From contig JAWKRR010000057.1 of the NCBI GenBank assembly GCA_041389525.1, forward strand, positions 1 to 46,475: 46,475 bases of DNA. The letters run 5' to 3'. Positions 25,149 to 35,547 of this stretch are shown here, in pieces; the first letter of the stretch is position 1, and each line of letters begins with the position of its first letter. Source of the stretch: JACKFB01 sp041389525 (GTDB taxonomy: Bacteria; Myxococcota_A; UBA9042; PHBI01; JACKFB01). The notes under the pieces are model-generated. The model was given only the letters and a program-made list of their open reading frames with translations. It was not told where the DNA came from and searched no databases. The position numbers were made by a program, and so were the translations under genes.

Positions 25149-25487
25149 GTGACCAAGCCCGAGCCCACAGTCTGCTGCCCGCCCGCCGAGCCGACGCCGC
25201 CGGTGCCGACCGACGAGAACGGCGCCAACGAGGCGCTCGCCCGACTCGCCAAAGCCGTCGCTCACCCCGCGCGCGTCGCCATCATCCGGCTGCTCATCCG
25301 CCACGACGGCTGCATCGTCGGCGACATCGTCGACGAGCTCCCGCTCGCGCAATCGACCATCTCGCAGCACCTCAAGCAGCTCAAGGACGCGGGGCTGATC
25401 CGCGGCCAGGTCGACGGCCCGCGCGTCTGCTACTGCGTCGAACCCGGCGCCGTCGCCCTCCTCAAAGCCCTGGTCGCAGCGCTGTGA
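25149..25487 (+). CDS. arsR: ArsR-family metalloregulator
   Basis: 112 aa winged-helix repressor (AVAHPARVAIIRLLIRHDGC, AQSTISQHLKQLKDAGLIRG). Cysteine pair C9-C10 near the N-terminus (TVCCPP) and a C-terminal CYC (RVCYCVEPG) are candidate As(III) ligands. This is not the E. coli ELCVCDL arrangement and is nearer to types with an N-terminal CC. It heads the acr3-arsC operon, so arsenite de-repression is the likely role. Confidence 0.9.
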   Translation: MTKPEPTVCCPPAEPTPPVPTDENGANEALARLAKAVAHPARVAIIRLLIRHDGCIVGDIVDELPLAQSTISQHLKQLKDAGLIRGQVDGPRVCYCVEPGAVALLKALVAAL

Positions 25488-25547
25488 CGCCGCGGCCCGC
25501 CCCCACCGAGCCCCCCCACCTCCGCGACCACCGATAGAGGCCACCCC

Positions 25548-26831
<1,284 letters not shown>

Positions 26832-27655
26832 CCTCGTAGTGACCCTCTGCGCCGAAGAGGTCTGCCCCGTCGTCCTCACAAAAGCCCCGAAACTGCACTG
26901 GCCCCTACAAGACCCCGACCGCAAAACACGAAGACCTCACCGACGCCGAGCGCCTAGAGCACTTCCGAGTCACCCGCGACCAGCTACGAGCCCGCCTTCG
27001 AGGTCCTAGCGGCGCTGCGCGACGTCCCCGAAGGCCCCGACCCGCAAGAGTTCCACGTAAGCATCCGGTTCCCGAGTTGGCAGCAGCGGCGCGGTTCTAC
27101 ACCTGGCTGCTCGGGGTGACGCCGAAGGAGTGGACCCACAGGTACGTGACCTTCGTGAGCGAGGCGTTGCGGACGAACTTCGTGATCAAGTCGTCGCCGA
27201 CGGTAAAGAGCTACACCAGGACACGCTGTACCACCTGGGCGTCGACGTCGGCACCAAGGCCCGCGGTTGGTCGAGGCGCGGAGCAGCGGGCGGCAACCGC
27301 GGGCTGGCCTATCTTCAAGCGCGCGAGGACGACGTGGAGAGGACGCCGTTGCACGAGCTGTGGTTGCAGGACCCGGGTGGGAACTTGGTGGAGGTGTATG
27401 CGCGGTTGACGGAGGGTGAGCTGGCGGCGATGCCGGCGGGTAGGGAGCCGGTGATGTTGGCGGGTGGGGATAGAGACCTTCCCAAAAACTGAGGCTTGCA
27501 CCACGTGGGCCTCGCGCTGGCGTAATGGTGCTTCGAGCCATGGTGACTTGTGAACCAAAGGAAGCCAGTGCCTGCTGGTGCAGGGGGGCCGGCTTAAACA
27601 AGAGGTACTCTTACCTCTGGAGTCCTGCCCAGTCGCATACCACCGGCGCAGCGCC

Positions 27656-28308
27656 CTAAGCCCGTGATTGGATGCAGCGGTCTTCAGGGTGCAGATATGC
27701 GGTTAGAGGGCCCCAATACTACCGCAGCCGGTATCGATGCAGCGGACATTTCCAACGAGAAACGGCCCGTCTGTTTGAAACGAAGTGTCCGAAGACATAA
27801 AACCCTCCTGGACTCGTCCGTGCCTTTGAATAGGCCAGTGTGGTGCGCCGAGAACCATGGCCTCCGGAGAGCGAAGGCGCGGGTCGGTCGGATCGGGGCC
27901 GGCGTGCGACAAGAAGAGGGAACCGAGTTCCCAGAAACGTGGGAGCTTGGCGAATCAATCGCAGCGCATCGTCTGGGATGCTCGCCGCGAGTGCGGCTCT
28001 TACGTCGCGTGGCGCGTGTCCTACAAACGACTGGATGGTCGGTAGACCGCCGAGCAAGGCGAAGTCCACAAGAGGACCGCCATCGAGATAACGGAGCAGT
28101 GCTGCCTCATGATTGCCGAAGCAGGGTCGCGGGGACCCGTTGAGGCAGAGCCGCGTGACCACATCCACAACCGAAGCGGAGTCTGGCCCCGGTTTATCAA
28201 GTCGCCTAGGAACACCAAGTGACGCCGTTGTAGTTCAGGATTCCGCAGCAAGATTTCAAGTTCTGTCTGGTCCCCGTGGATATCGCCGATGATTGCTAGT
28301 CTATCCAT
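27656..28308 (-). pseudogene. Broken calcineurin-like serine/threonine phosphatase
   Basis: From ATG 28308: MDRLAIIGDIHGDQTELEIL and LVFLGDLINRG, the GDxHG and GDxxxRG metal motifs. After a frameshift near 28185: CFGNHEAALLRYLDGGPL (GNHE). A third frame gives HAGPDPTDP, another GGFYVFGHFVS (GH), and the end GNVRCIDTGCGSIGALTAYL. All PPP-family metal motifs are recoverable but at least three frameshifts separate them. A bacterial PP2A/PrpA-like phosphatase that has decayed. Confidence 0.78.
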
Positions 28309-28411
28309 TTCAGAAATCTGCAGCCCACGTTGGCGTCGTTTTCAGCGTCTCGTCATGGGGGCAACGTACCAGCGGGGTTGAAAGTAAGCGCAGACCAATG
28401 CCACAGTCATC

Positions 28412-29060
28412 TCAGAATGCCCAAAGGAGTTCACAATCGTGGATTCCACGCTCATGGGGCCCATGCGGTCTCGCGTCTACAAGTCTGTCCAGTTGGTCTA
28501 AGAACTCGCGATATCGCCGGTACTGGCAATCATCAGGAATCTGGAAGACTGGCCCGCCGCAGACCCGATTCCCCGAGGTGTTCGGAGACCAGTTCCATGG
28601 AGAAGCTCGTCAGACCCGATTTGAGTGCAGTGGGCATACCGCGGTGCGGATCAGGTGAATTGCGAGTCGCATGAACGCGACCGGGCGCTCCAAGAAATCG
28701 TCCTCCGCTAATGTAAGCAGCGTCGACGCACGTTCAACATCACGGAGGACGACCTCAGGGTCAGGCCTGCGGGGCGCACTTCCTGACGGCGGCCAGCACA
28801 CCATCGTCGCCGTGGAGGGTCACCGCTTCAGTAGCAATGTGCCAGGCGAATAGCGATCCGCCTTCCGCCATTCGCCGGAGATGCGATGCGCGATAGCATG
28901 AGAATGAAATCCTCCCAACCTGGTAGCTAGGCGTTCGCTTGTCGTAACCTGAGTACATCGATGTCGGAGTCGGCGTTGGGTTCGGCCCTGGCATGACTAA
29001 AAAAGGATCACGGCTCTGCTCGCCGCGCACACTCCGAAGGGATCTTCGCCACGATTCGGT
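28412..29060 (-). pseudogene. Broken polymerase-beta-type nucleotidyltransferase
   Basis: Segments in alternating frames: ARAEPNADSDIDVL (the GSxARG..xDSDxDV core, with the GS lost at a T-run near 28996-29002), GGSLFAWHIATEAVTL, VLRDVERASTLLTLAEDDFL, RLAIHLIRTAV and ELVSEHLGESGLRRASLPD, then YRRYREFLDQLDRL. Together they follow the layout of nucleotidyltransferases with a helical C-terminal domain (GxLFxxHL..EG). At least four frameshifts; end near the TGA at 28412. The N-terminal limit is uncertain. Confidence 0.65.
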
Positions 29061-29066
29061 CGCGAT

Positions 29067-30157
29067 TCAACGCGCTATTCTCCGCAGAAGGACGTGAGCA
29101 ACAGCCGCGTACCATGCCAGTCCGAGGCCAGATGCACCCAGCGCCAACCATGCGATAGCGGCCGAATTGACTTGGAGGTGCAAGGGCTGAATCTAGAAAC
29201 AGCGCAGCAGCCCGTGGATATGTCTCAACGAAAGTCGTAAGCCACGCAACGGTCCCCGGGTCGGACACACGAGACACCGCTGTATGTAGCTCTGTACTCA
29301 ATCAGTCCGACGGCCAACGCAGCAGTCGAGACTAGACCAAAGACCATCTGGTTCGCCAACGACGTCCCGGCCTTCGTGAACTTGAGCCAGGCCCAGGAAA
29401 GGCAGAATTTGATTGGACCGAGTGGCGGGCGCTCAGTGCGTGAGAGCACGTGACGGGCGTTCCCAGCGCGCCACCACATCTCCAGCGGCGCCACGCGGAA
29501 GCGCCAAGCTTGCTCTGCGCTCAAGGAACACGGCCTCGTCCTCATACGCACGATTCGCAACGTCCCGATTCGAACGAAGCAGTTGGCCTGCAAGGCGGGC
29601 GGTGTTGTTTAGCCAGAGCGAGCGTTGCTTCTGTCGCTCATCGCCGGGAAGGACGGAGAGGTTCTGCTCTTGAAACGGCATGCCCTTCAGGAACGTCTGG
29701 GGCCTCAGTTCGGTGCACTGCACCCGACAATCATCCGCCGAACAACCCTCGAACTCACAATGCTCATCCACGATGCATTCCACGAACTCGGTCCGACTGA
29801 AGTCACAGCGGACGAAGCGGCAGCGGTCAATGTGCACATGCCTAAAGCTCAAAAAGCCCATGACGCAATCCATAAAGATGCAGTCGCGAAATGTGACCGA
29901 CTCGATCACGGTGGCCCTTTTGCCTCGTGTCGTGTGGAAGTTGCAGTCCCGGAACTCCAAGCTCGCTATCGTCACGCCTTTGGCTGTGATTCTACCTTCT
30001 TTCCCTGAACTGTGGCGTGAGAGTTGCCTGCCTCCTTCTCGATGGCGTCCAGATCCGGAGCGAGTCGCGAGCGACTGGACCTGTCCGGATAACGGAATCC
30101 AAAAAGTCGCTCGGGGCGACGGGGATCCGTGAGGTGCGCACGAACGTTGTCAGCCAT
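29067..30157 (-). pseudogene. Broken pentapeptide-repeat membrane protein
   Basis: A frame from ATG 30157 (MADNVRAHLTDPRRPERLFG ... LDAIEKEAGNSHATVQG) passes by a frameshift near 30005 into ITAKGVTIASLEFRDCNFHT. Then come F/C-rich pentapeptide repeats (FRDCIFMDCV, CRFVRCDFSRTEFVECIVDE, CEFEGCSADDCRVQC). Further frames give GNARHVLSRTERPPLG, a membrane helix LANQMVFGLVSTAALAVGLI and a second one AAIAWLALGASGLGLAWYAA ending at TGA 29067. At least three frameshifts. No effector function known. Confidence 0.65.
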
Positions 30158-30285
30158 CGGCCCTTCCTATCAACTCGCACCCGCGGGTGAGTCACAGCGC
30201 CCCAGGTCGGGCAAGCGGCGAACAGTCCACCGAAATCAGGTGGTCATTGTCAAGCGCGCTGTACTGGTTCTCCCCGAGGACAGGA
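30158..30285. other. Short intergenic segment
   Basis: Leads into the tandem repeat; nothing recognised. Together with 30286-31322 it makes more than 1.1 kb with no intact gene. Confidence 0.4.
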
Positions 30286-30654
30286 GGATCTCCCGGGGGC
30301 TCAGCTAAAAGACCGAAAACATTCACCTTTCGCCTGGATAGCCGCGCAAGCCATTGAAATTGCATGCTAAAGCGACCGAAGAGGCGCTGAGGATCATCGC
30401 TGCGCGAGGATCCCTCCCGGGGCTCAGCTAAAAGGCCGAAAATATTCACCTTTCGTCCGGCAATCTCGCAAGTATCTGACATTACAGGCTAAAGCGGCCG
30501 AGGAGAGACACTGAGGAGCTTCGCTTCTGGAGGGGATCCCCGAGGCTCAGCTAAAAGACCGAAAACATTCATTTTTCGCCCGATAACCGCGCAAGTTGTT
30601 GAAATTGCAAGCCAAAGCGGCCGCGGAAGCACTGAGACTCTTCGCTGCGAGGGG
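30286..30654. repeat. Three-unit 123-bp tandem repeat
   Basis: TCAGCTAAAA occurs at 30301, 30424 and 30547, exactly 123 bp apart, and the whole unit is repeated with roughly 75-85% identity. The best-conserved core is CTCAGCTAAAAGACCGAAAA followed by (C/T)ATTCA(C/T)(C/T)TTTCG. Each unit is preceded by a GGATC/CCC-rich, hairpin-like stretch and ends near GCTAAAGCG(G/A)CCG. A fragment of the core (GAGCTCAGCTAAGAGACCGA) recurs at 36871-36890. The period is a multiple of three, but no convincing open frame spans the array. Confidence 0.85.
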
Positions 30655-30689
30655 CTGGCGCGGGCGGTGAGGAGGATCTGAGGAGATCT

Positions 30690-31290
30690 GGGGTCGGATA
30701 CCCCCAGTTCTCATTTTTTTGCTGTGTAATTACAGAGATATTCAGCCGAAATCATCGTCGCCGTGGCGGCGAGGCCGACACAAAGCCTTCCGCTCCTGGT
30801 GCTCAGCGGGATTTTGAGCAGGGGTCGGGTCCGGACATGCTGGACCTTCTGCCGCTACTGCTTGAATTCATGACTGTTTTTTCACGCGGGTTTGCAAGTG
30901 ACCTGGCGCCGCTGAGCTATGGCTTGGAGACGCTGGCGGCAACCTCGTCGAGATTTCCGTAGCGCTCGGACGTCAGGGCCAGGCAGTACCCGAAGATTCG
31001 CGCCATGAGAGTTCTGGGGTCGGATACCCTCAGTTCTCATTTTTTTACCGTGTGATTACGGCGCTCTTCAACCGAACTCATCGCCACCTTGGCGGCGAGG
31101 CCGACACAGCTCCGCTCCTGGTGCTCAGCGGGATTTTGAGTAGGGGTCGTGCTGACCTTCTGCCGCTACTGCTTGAATTCATGACTGTTTTTTCACGCGG
31201 GTTTGCAAGTCTGGACCTGGCGCCGCTTTTCGAGCTATGGCTTGGAGACGCTGGCGGCAACCTCGTCGAGATTTGCGCTCGCCGCTGGAG
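30690..31290 (+). repeat. Tandem duplication of about 270 bp containing R1 and a VOC-domain relic
   Basis: Copy 1 is 30690 to about 30960 and copy 2 is 31016 to about 31290, offset 326 bp. Shared landmarks are GGGTCGGATACCC, TTCTCATTTTTTT, CGGCGAGGCCGACACA, GTGCTCAGCGGGATTTTGAG, GCCGCTACTGCTTGAATTCA and GGCGGCAACCTCGTCGAGAT. Copy 2 still encodes LFELWLGDAGGNLVEICARR, which matches LHELWLQDPGGNLVEVYARL of the ArsC-linked VOC domain at 27.3 kb. Copy 1 has lost that frame by a small deletion. Confidence 0.8.
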
Positions 31291-31322
31291 GATAAGGGGT
31301 TTGTGGTCCTCGTGAGTCGTCC

Positions 31323-31889
31323 ATGAGCGATGCGCCTTCAAGACCCTGCACGGTGGACGCGTGGAATCGGTACGAGGGCGAGCTTCGAGGTTGGCTCGTG
31401 CGTCGGGTCGGCGGCGATGAAGCGCTGGCGGCCGACCTGCTGCAGACCGTCTTCCTGAAGGCGCTGCGCCAGGGGCCGCGGTTCTGCGAGGTCGAGCGAC
31501 CGCGTGCTTGGCTCTTCACGACGGCCCGCCACGCGGTCGTCGACCACTTCCGCACGCTGAAGTTGGAGGTCCCGGTCCCGGAGAGCCTGAGCGAGGCCAC
31601 GGAGCATCGGCCGGTGGTCGACTCCATCGCGGCGTGCCTGCCGCGGGCGCTCCGGGAGCTGCCTGAGCAGGACGCGGACATCCTGCGGCGGTGCGATCTC
31701 GAGGGCATGACCCAGGCCGAGTACGCGCGCTCCCACGGGCTGTCTGTCCCGGGCGCCAAGTCGAGGCTGCAGCGCGCGCGTCGCCGGCTCGAGGAGCACC
31801 TCACGCGGGTGTGCCAGGTCCAGCGCGACGAGGACGGCGGGGTGTGCTGCTTCGTGCCGCGCCCGCCTCCGAGCGAAGGGCCGGCGTAG
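31323..31889 (+). CDS. SigZ-like ECF sigma factor
   Basis: 188 aa. Sigma region 2 (LRGWLVRRVGGDEALAADLL, RPRAWLFTTARHAVVDHFRT) and region 4 (QDADILRRCDLEGMTQAEYA, LSVPGAKSRLQRARRRLEEH). The C-terminal tail CQVQRDEDGGVCCFVPR holds three cysteines, as in the SigZ group. No anti-sigma gene is adjacent; instead a permease and redox genes follow, suggesting that it activates them. The Cys tail might sense metal or redox state (inference). Confidence 0.85.
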   Translation: MSDAPSRPCTVDAWNRYEGELRGWLVRRVGGDEALAADLLQTVFLKALRQGPRFCEVERPRAWLFTTARHAVVDHFRTLKLEVPVPESLSEATEHRPVVDSIAACLPRALRELPEQDADILRRCDLEGMTQAEYARSHGLSVPGAKSRLQRARRRLEEHLTRVCQVQRDEDGGVCCFVPRPPPSEGPA

Positions 31890-32027
31890 GCCCAGCCGGG
31901 AGCAGCGGCGTCTGAGACCGTCCGCGGGGGCCGCGGCATGTGCGCCACGGCGCGGAGAAAAGCTGCATCCATCGCGCACCGTCATCGTCTCCGTGGTGGA
32001 GCCGGTCCTGTGCGCATGGAGACGGGC

Positions 32028-33080
32028 ATGTCCGAACTGATCTCGACGCTCGTTGCGACCCCGCGACGCCATCCCCTTTGGGCTGTGGCGCTGGGTGCCG
32101 CCGCCTGGGCGCTCGTCTACTCGCAGCTTGAGCCGCTGTCCTTTGCGGTGGTCGGGCTCATGGGCCTCGCGCCAGAGACACGGCTGGCGGGCGCTGTGCA
32201 GTTCTTTGTCTACGACACGCCGAAGGTCCTGATGCTGCTGACGGGCGTCGTCTTCGTCATGGGCGTGGTCCACACCTTCGTCTCGCCCGAGCGCACGCGC
32301 CAGCTCCTCTCGGGCCGAAGCTCCGGCGTGGGTAACGTCCTGGCGGCGAGCCTCGGAATCGTGACTCCGTTCTGCTCGTGCTCGGCGGTGCCGCTCTTCA
32401 TCGGCTTTCTGCAAGCGGGCGTGCCGCTGGGCGTGACCTTCTCGTTTCTGATCGCGGCGCCGATGGTCAACGAGATCGCGCTGGGGATGCTCTTCGCGCT
32501 CTTCGGCTGGCGTGTCGCGCTGTTGTACCTGGGGATGGGAGTGCTCGTCGCGATTGTCGCGGGCATGGTCCTCGGCCGCCTGGGTCTGGAGGGCTGGGTC
32601 GAGAGCTGGGTCATCGAGCTGAGGTCGCGGCAGCACGCCACCGTCGCGACGGGCGCCGCGCCAACCTGGAGTGAGCGCGTCGAGAGCGGGTGGAATCACG
32701 TCCGGGAGATCGTTGGCAAGGTCTGGATCTACATCATCCTCGGCGTGGCGCTGGGCGCCGGGATCCACGGATACGTCCCCGAGGACTTCATGGCCTCGAT
32801 CATGGGCAGCGGCGCCTGGTGGTCGGTGCCCGCCGCGGTCCTGCTCGGCATTCCGATGTACACGAACGCGGCGGGCGTCATCCCGATCGTCGAGGCGCTG
32901 CTGGCGAAGGGAGCGGCCCTCGGCACGGCGCTGGCATTCATGATGAGCGTCATCGCGCTGTCCGCGCCCGAGATGATCATCCTCCGCAAGGTCCTCAAGC
33001 CGCAGCTCATCGCGGCGTTCGTCGCCATCGTGGCCACCGGCATCCTGCTCGTTGGCTTGGTGTTCAACCACGTCCTGTGA
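32028..33080 (+). CDS. ArsP/DUF318-type permease
   Basis: 350 aa from ATG 32028, chosen because GGAG lies 8 nt upstream; ATG 32016 is an alternative. Eight or more membrane helices with the signature IVTPFCSCSAVPLFIGFLQA (CSCS) and IALSAPEMIILRKVL. PF03773 permeases include the organoarsenical exporter ArsP and related metal/metalloid exporters. The cluster with two thioredoxin-fold proteins and a CcdA homologue suggests a thiol-dependent step in export. The substrate is not determinable. Confidence 0.85.
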   Translation: MSELISTLVATPRRHPLWAVALGAAAWALVYSQLEPLSFAVVGLMGLAPETRLAGAVQFFVYDTPKVLMLLTGVVFVMGVVHTFVSPERTRQLLSGRSSGVGNVLAASLGIVTPFCSCSAVPLFIGFLQAGVPLGVTFSFLIAAPMVNEIALGMLFALFGWRVALLYLGMGVLVAIVAGMVLGRLGLEGWVESWVIELRSRQHATVATGAAPTWSERVESGWNHVREIVGKVWIYIILGVALGAGIHGYVPEDFMASIMGSGAWWSVPAAVLLGIPMYTNAAGVIPIVEALLAKGAALGTALAFMMSVIALSAPEMIILRKVLKPQLIAAFVAIVATGILLVGLVFNHVL

Positions 33081-33105
33081 CCCTGTGAACCATGGAGATA
33101 GCGCT

Positions 33106-33339
33106 ATGAAGAACGTCAAAGTGCTCGGAAGTGGCTGCAACAAGTGCCGTGTCACTATCGACACCATCCGCGCCACGGCGGAGCGGCTCGGCGTCGAGAT
33201 CGAGCTCGAGAAGGTAGAGGACTTCGCGCGGATCGCCGGCTACGGCGTGATGGCGACGCCAAGCGTCGTCGTGGACGAGGTCGTGGTTCACACCGGCAGC
33301 GTCCCGACCGCGAAGTCGATCGAGGGCTGGATCGCGTGA
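33106..33339 (+). CDS. Small thioredoxin-fold protein (TM0996/MTH895 family)
   Basis: 77 aa. KVLGSGCNKCRVTIDTIRAT contains the CxxC (CNKC) active site, and GYGVMATPSVVVDEVVVHTG carries the cis-proline. These glutaredoxin-like mini-thioredoxins regularly accompany ArsP-type permeases. It starts 25 bp after the permease stop. Confidence 0.9.
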   Translation: MKNVKVLGSGCNKCRVTIDTIRATAERLGVEIELEKVEDFARIAGYGVMATPSVVVDEVVVHTGSVPTAKSIEGWIA

Positions 33340-33391
33340 GGCGGCTGACGTGGGCCACGATGAAGGGGCGGTCCCGCCCAGGAGACGATTC

Positions 33392-33817
33392 ATGAGTTCG
33401 ACGAAGTCCATGCTCGTGCTGGGGGCCGTCGCGCTCGCCGTCGCGGCCGCCGTGTTCGTGCGGTCGAGCCGCGGCGAGGCCGAGCCGCCACCACCGCAGC
33501 GCGAGGCGCTCGAGCGCGTGCCCACGTTCATCGAGCTCGGTTCGGATCGATGCACGAGCTGCCGCGCGATGATCCCAGTGCTCGAAGAGCTCAGGCGCAG
33601 CAACTGCAAGCTCAACGTGCGCTTCGTCGACGTGTGGAAGGACCCATCCGAGGGCGAGCGACTGGGCGTCACGACCATCCCGACCCAGGTGCTGCTGGCG
33701 CCGGATGGCCGCGAGATCGCCCGCCACACGGGGTATTGGTCCGCCGACGCCATCCGAGCCGCCTTCGCGTCGAGCGGGTTTGCCATCGCCGTCGAGCCGG
33801 GGGACTGCGGGTCATGA
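33392..33817 (+). CDS. Exported thioredoxin-like protein
   Basis: 141 aa. N-terminal signal anchor (MLVLGAVALAVAAAVFVRSS) followed by a periplasmic thioredoxin domain. The active site CTSC is in IELGSDRCTSCRAMIPVLEE and the cis-proline in LGVTTIPTQVLLAPDGREIA. Likely receives electrons from the CcdA-like protein, whose ATG overlaps its stop (ATGA). Confidence 0.9.
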   Translation: MSSTKSMLVLGAVALAVAAAVFVRSSRGEAEPPPPQREALERVPTFIELGSDRCTSCRAMIPVLEELRRSNCKLNVRFVDVWKDPSEGERLGVTTIPTQVLLAPDGREIARHTGYWSADAIRAAFASSGFAIAVEPGDCGS

Positions 33818-34488
33818 TCGAGACGATCCTCGGGTTGCTCGAGACCTCGGCCTGGCTCGCCGTCCTCGGCGCGGCCCTGTGGGGCGTGGCCAGCGTCCTG
33901 CTGAGCCCATGCCACCTGGCGAGCATCCCCTTGCTGGTCGGTTTCCTGGGGCGAATCGAAGGCCAGACGCTGGGCAGCAAGAAGCTCGCGCTCTGGGTGA
34001 CCATCGGCGTGTCGCTGAGCCTGGTGGTCGTAGCCGGTATCAGCCTCGCGGCCGGGCGCATCTTGGGCGACCTGTGGGGCGTCGGCCCCTGGCTGATGGT
34101 CGCGTTCCTGGTTGTCGCGGGCCTAGTGCTGCTCGACGCGGTCGATGTGCCATCCGTCGGGCGACTCCGTCCGGAGCGCGCCCGCGCCGGGTCCGCGGGA
34201 GCGGCCGCCGCGGGAGGGGTCCTGGGCGTCACGCTGGGCCCCTGCACGTTCGCGTTCTTCGCCCCGCTCATAGCCTTCGGCGCAGGCCCAGCATCCCTGG
34301 GGCTGAGGGTGACCGCCCTGGGCGCGTTCGTGGCGGCCCATCTCCTCGCCACCTGGACCGCCGGCATCCTCGGCGCCCGCGTGAGCGTCTGGATTCAACG
34401 CGGCGGCCGCGTCGCGAAGGCGACAAAGGGGCTGGTAGGCCTCGCCGCCATCGCGGTCGCCATCGACATGATCGTGAACGCGCCCTGA
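33814..34488 (+). CDS. CcdA/DsbD-like transmembrane thiol transporter
   Basis: 224 aa, about six membrane helices. The pair of conserved half-sites VLLSPCHLASIPLLVGFLG and VTLGPCTFAFFAPLIAF provides the two redox cysteines of CcdA proteins, which pass electrons from cytoplasmic thioredoxin to periplasmic partners. Overlaps the preceding thioredoxin gene by 4 nt. Last gene of the sigZ-arsP redox operon. Confidence 0.9.
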   Translation: MIETILGLLETSAWLAVLGAALWGVASVLLSPCHLASIPLLVGFLGRIEGQTLGSKKLALWVTIGVSLSLVVVAGISLAAGRILGDLWGVGPWLMVAFLVVAGLVLLDAVDVPSVGRLRPERARAGSAGAAAAGGVLGVTLGPCTFAFFAPLIAFGAGPASLGLRVTALGAFVAAHLLATWTAGILGARVSVWIQRGGRVAKATKGLVGLAAIAVAIDMIVNAP

Positions 34489-34658
34489 GCGAGCGGCGTG
34501 CGGCGCCGGTCGGGGGGAGGAGGGGGCGCGACTGCTCCCTTCTCTCGCCTTGGCTGACTGTCGCCATGCGCATCCCACCGAGGATTCCCGCCGGGGGCTC
34601 AGCGAGGGCTGGGCTGAGCTCGCAGCGCGGAACCCGAGTCCCTGCCCTGTCGTGGACC

Positions 34659-34676
34659 AGACCAAGAACTTGGTCT
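34659..34676. promoter_or_regulatory. Operator dyad of the Phd/PIN module
   Basis: AGACCAAG-AA-CTTGGTCT, perfect 8-bp arms, centred about 20 bp before the antitoxin GTG. Position and symmetry fit a Phd-type autorepressor site. Confidence 0.65.
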
Positions 34677-34687
34677 ACTTTCATCGG

Positions 34688-34939
34688 GTGAGCAGCAACC
34701 AATTCAATATCGGCGAAGCGAAGACTCACCTCTCGCGGCTCTTGGAGCGGGTGGCCGCTGGCGAGGAGATCATCATCTCCAAGGCGAACCGCCCGATCGC
34801 GCGCTTGGTGCCGCTAGAGGGAGCCAGCACGCCGCGTCGCCCCGGTCGATTCGCCGGCCAGATCGTCGTCCACGACGACTTCGACGCGCCGCTCCCTGAG
34901 TTCGAGCAAGCGTTCTACGACGGCCCGATCGAACCGTGA
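34688..34939 (+). CDS. Phd/YefM-family antitoxin
   Basis: 83 aa from the GTG at 34688 (VSSNQFNIGEAKTHLSRLLE). Residues up to about 50 (RVAAGEEIIISKANRPIARL, VPLE) are the Phd/YefM DNA-binding fold; the C-terminal half is the toxin-binding tail. Starting here rather than at the ATG at 34550 keeps the dyad operator upstream. The stop overlaps the PIN toxin start (GTGA). Confidence 0.88.
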   Translation: MSSNQFNIGEAKTHLSRLLERVAAGEEIIISKANRPIARLVPLEGASTPRRPGRFAGQIVVHDDFDAPLPEFEQAFYDGPIEP

Positions 34940-35325
34940 CCCCGGTCCTGCTCGACACACACGTGCTGCTCTGGTGGCTCAGCGCGCCGGAGCGCCTCAG
35001 CGCCCGCTGCCGCGCGCTCTTCGACGACCCGGAACGGCAGCTCCTGCTCAGCTCGGTCAGCACCGCGGAGATCGCCATCAAGGCGTCAATCGGCCGCTTG
35101 GAGCTGCCCATCCCGGTCGGGGAGCTCGTCAATCAGGCCCTGCGCGAGGACGGCCTGACCCCGCTGGCCTTCGAGCACCGCCACGCCGCGGCCCTCGCCA
35201 CGCTCCCGCTGTACCACCGGGACCCCTTCGACCGAATGCTGCTCGCACAAGCGCTGACCGAGGGTATCCCCCTCGCCAGCGCCGACCGCGCCCTGCTCGA
35301 ATACGACATCGAGCTGCTGTGGTGA
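34936..35325 (+). CDS. PIN-domain ribonuclease toxin (PilT-like)
   Basis: 129 aa, GTG start overlapping the antitoxin stop by 4 nt. Acidic residues: D in VLLDTHVLLWWLSAPERLS, E in SSVSTAEIAIKASIGRLE, D in YHRDPFDRMLLAQAL and D in LASADRALLEYDIELLW. The LDTHxLLWW pattern is typical of the PIN branch that pairs with Phd antitoxins. Intact. Confidence 0.92.
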   Translation: MTPVLLDTHVLLWWLSAPERLSARCRALFDDPERQLLLSSVSTAEIAIKASIGRLELPIPVGELVNQALREDGLTPLAFEHRHAAALATLPLYHRDPFDRMLLAQALTEGIPLASADRALLEYDIELLW

Positions 35326-35547
35326 GCCACCTCGACGTCGCGGGTCCCGAGGGCTCCCCTCCCGGGGTTCCGAGGGTGAGCAGGTGCGGCGGCGGCCCCC
35401 CGCACTCGTCTCTCGAGCGCCCGAGATCCTCGGCTTGCGCTGGGAGTTGAGGCGCTGAGCACACTTCGCGTTCGAGCGCGGCCGCTGTGAGTTGCTGTTT
35501 CGCCAGCCACGGAGCGAGCAAAGCCCGCCCGTGGCTGGGAGCGGCGG

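Noticed and set aside
30286..30654. CRISPR array
   Set aside because: The 123-bp units are whole-length repeats without variable spacers, and there are no cas genes.
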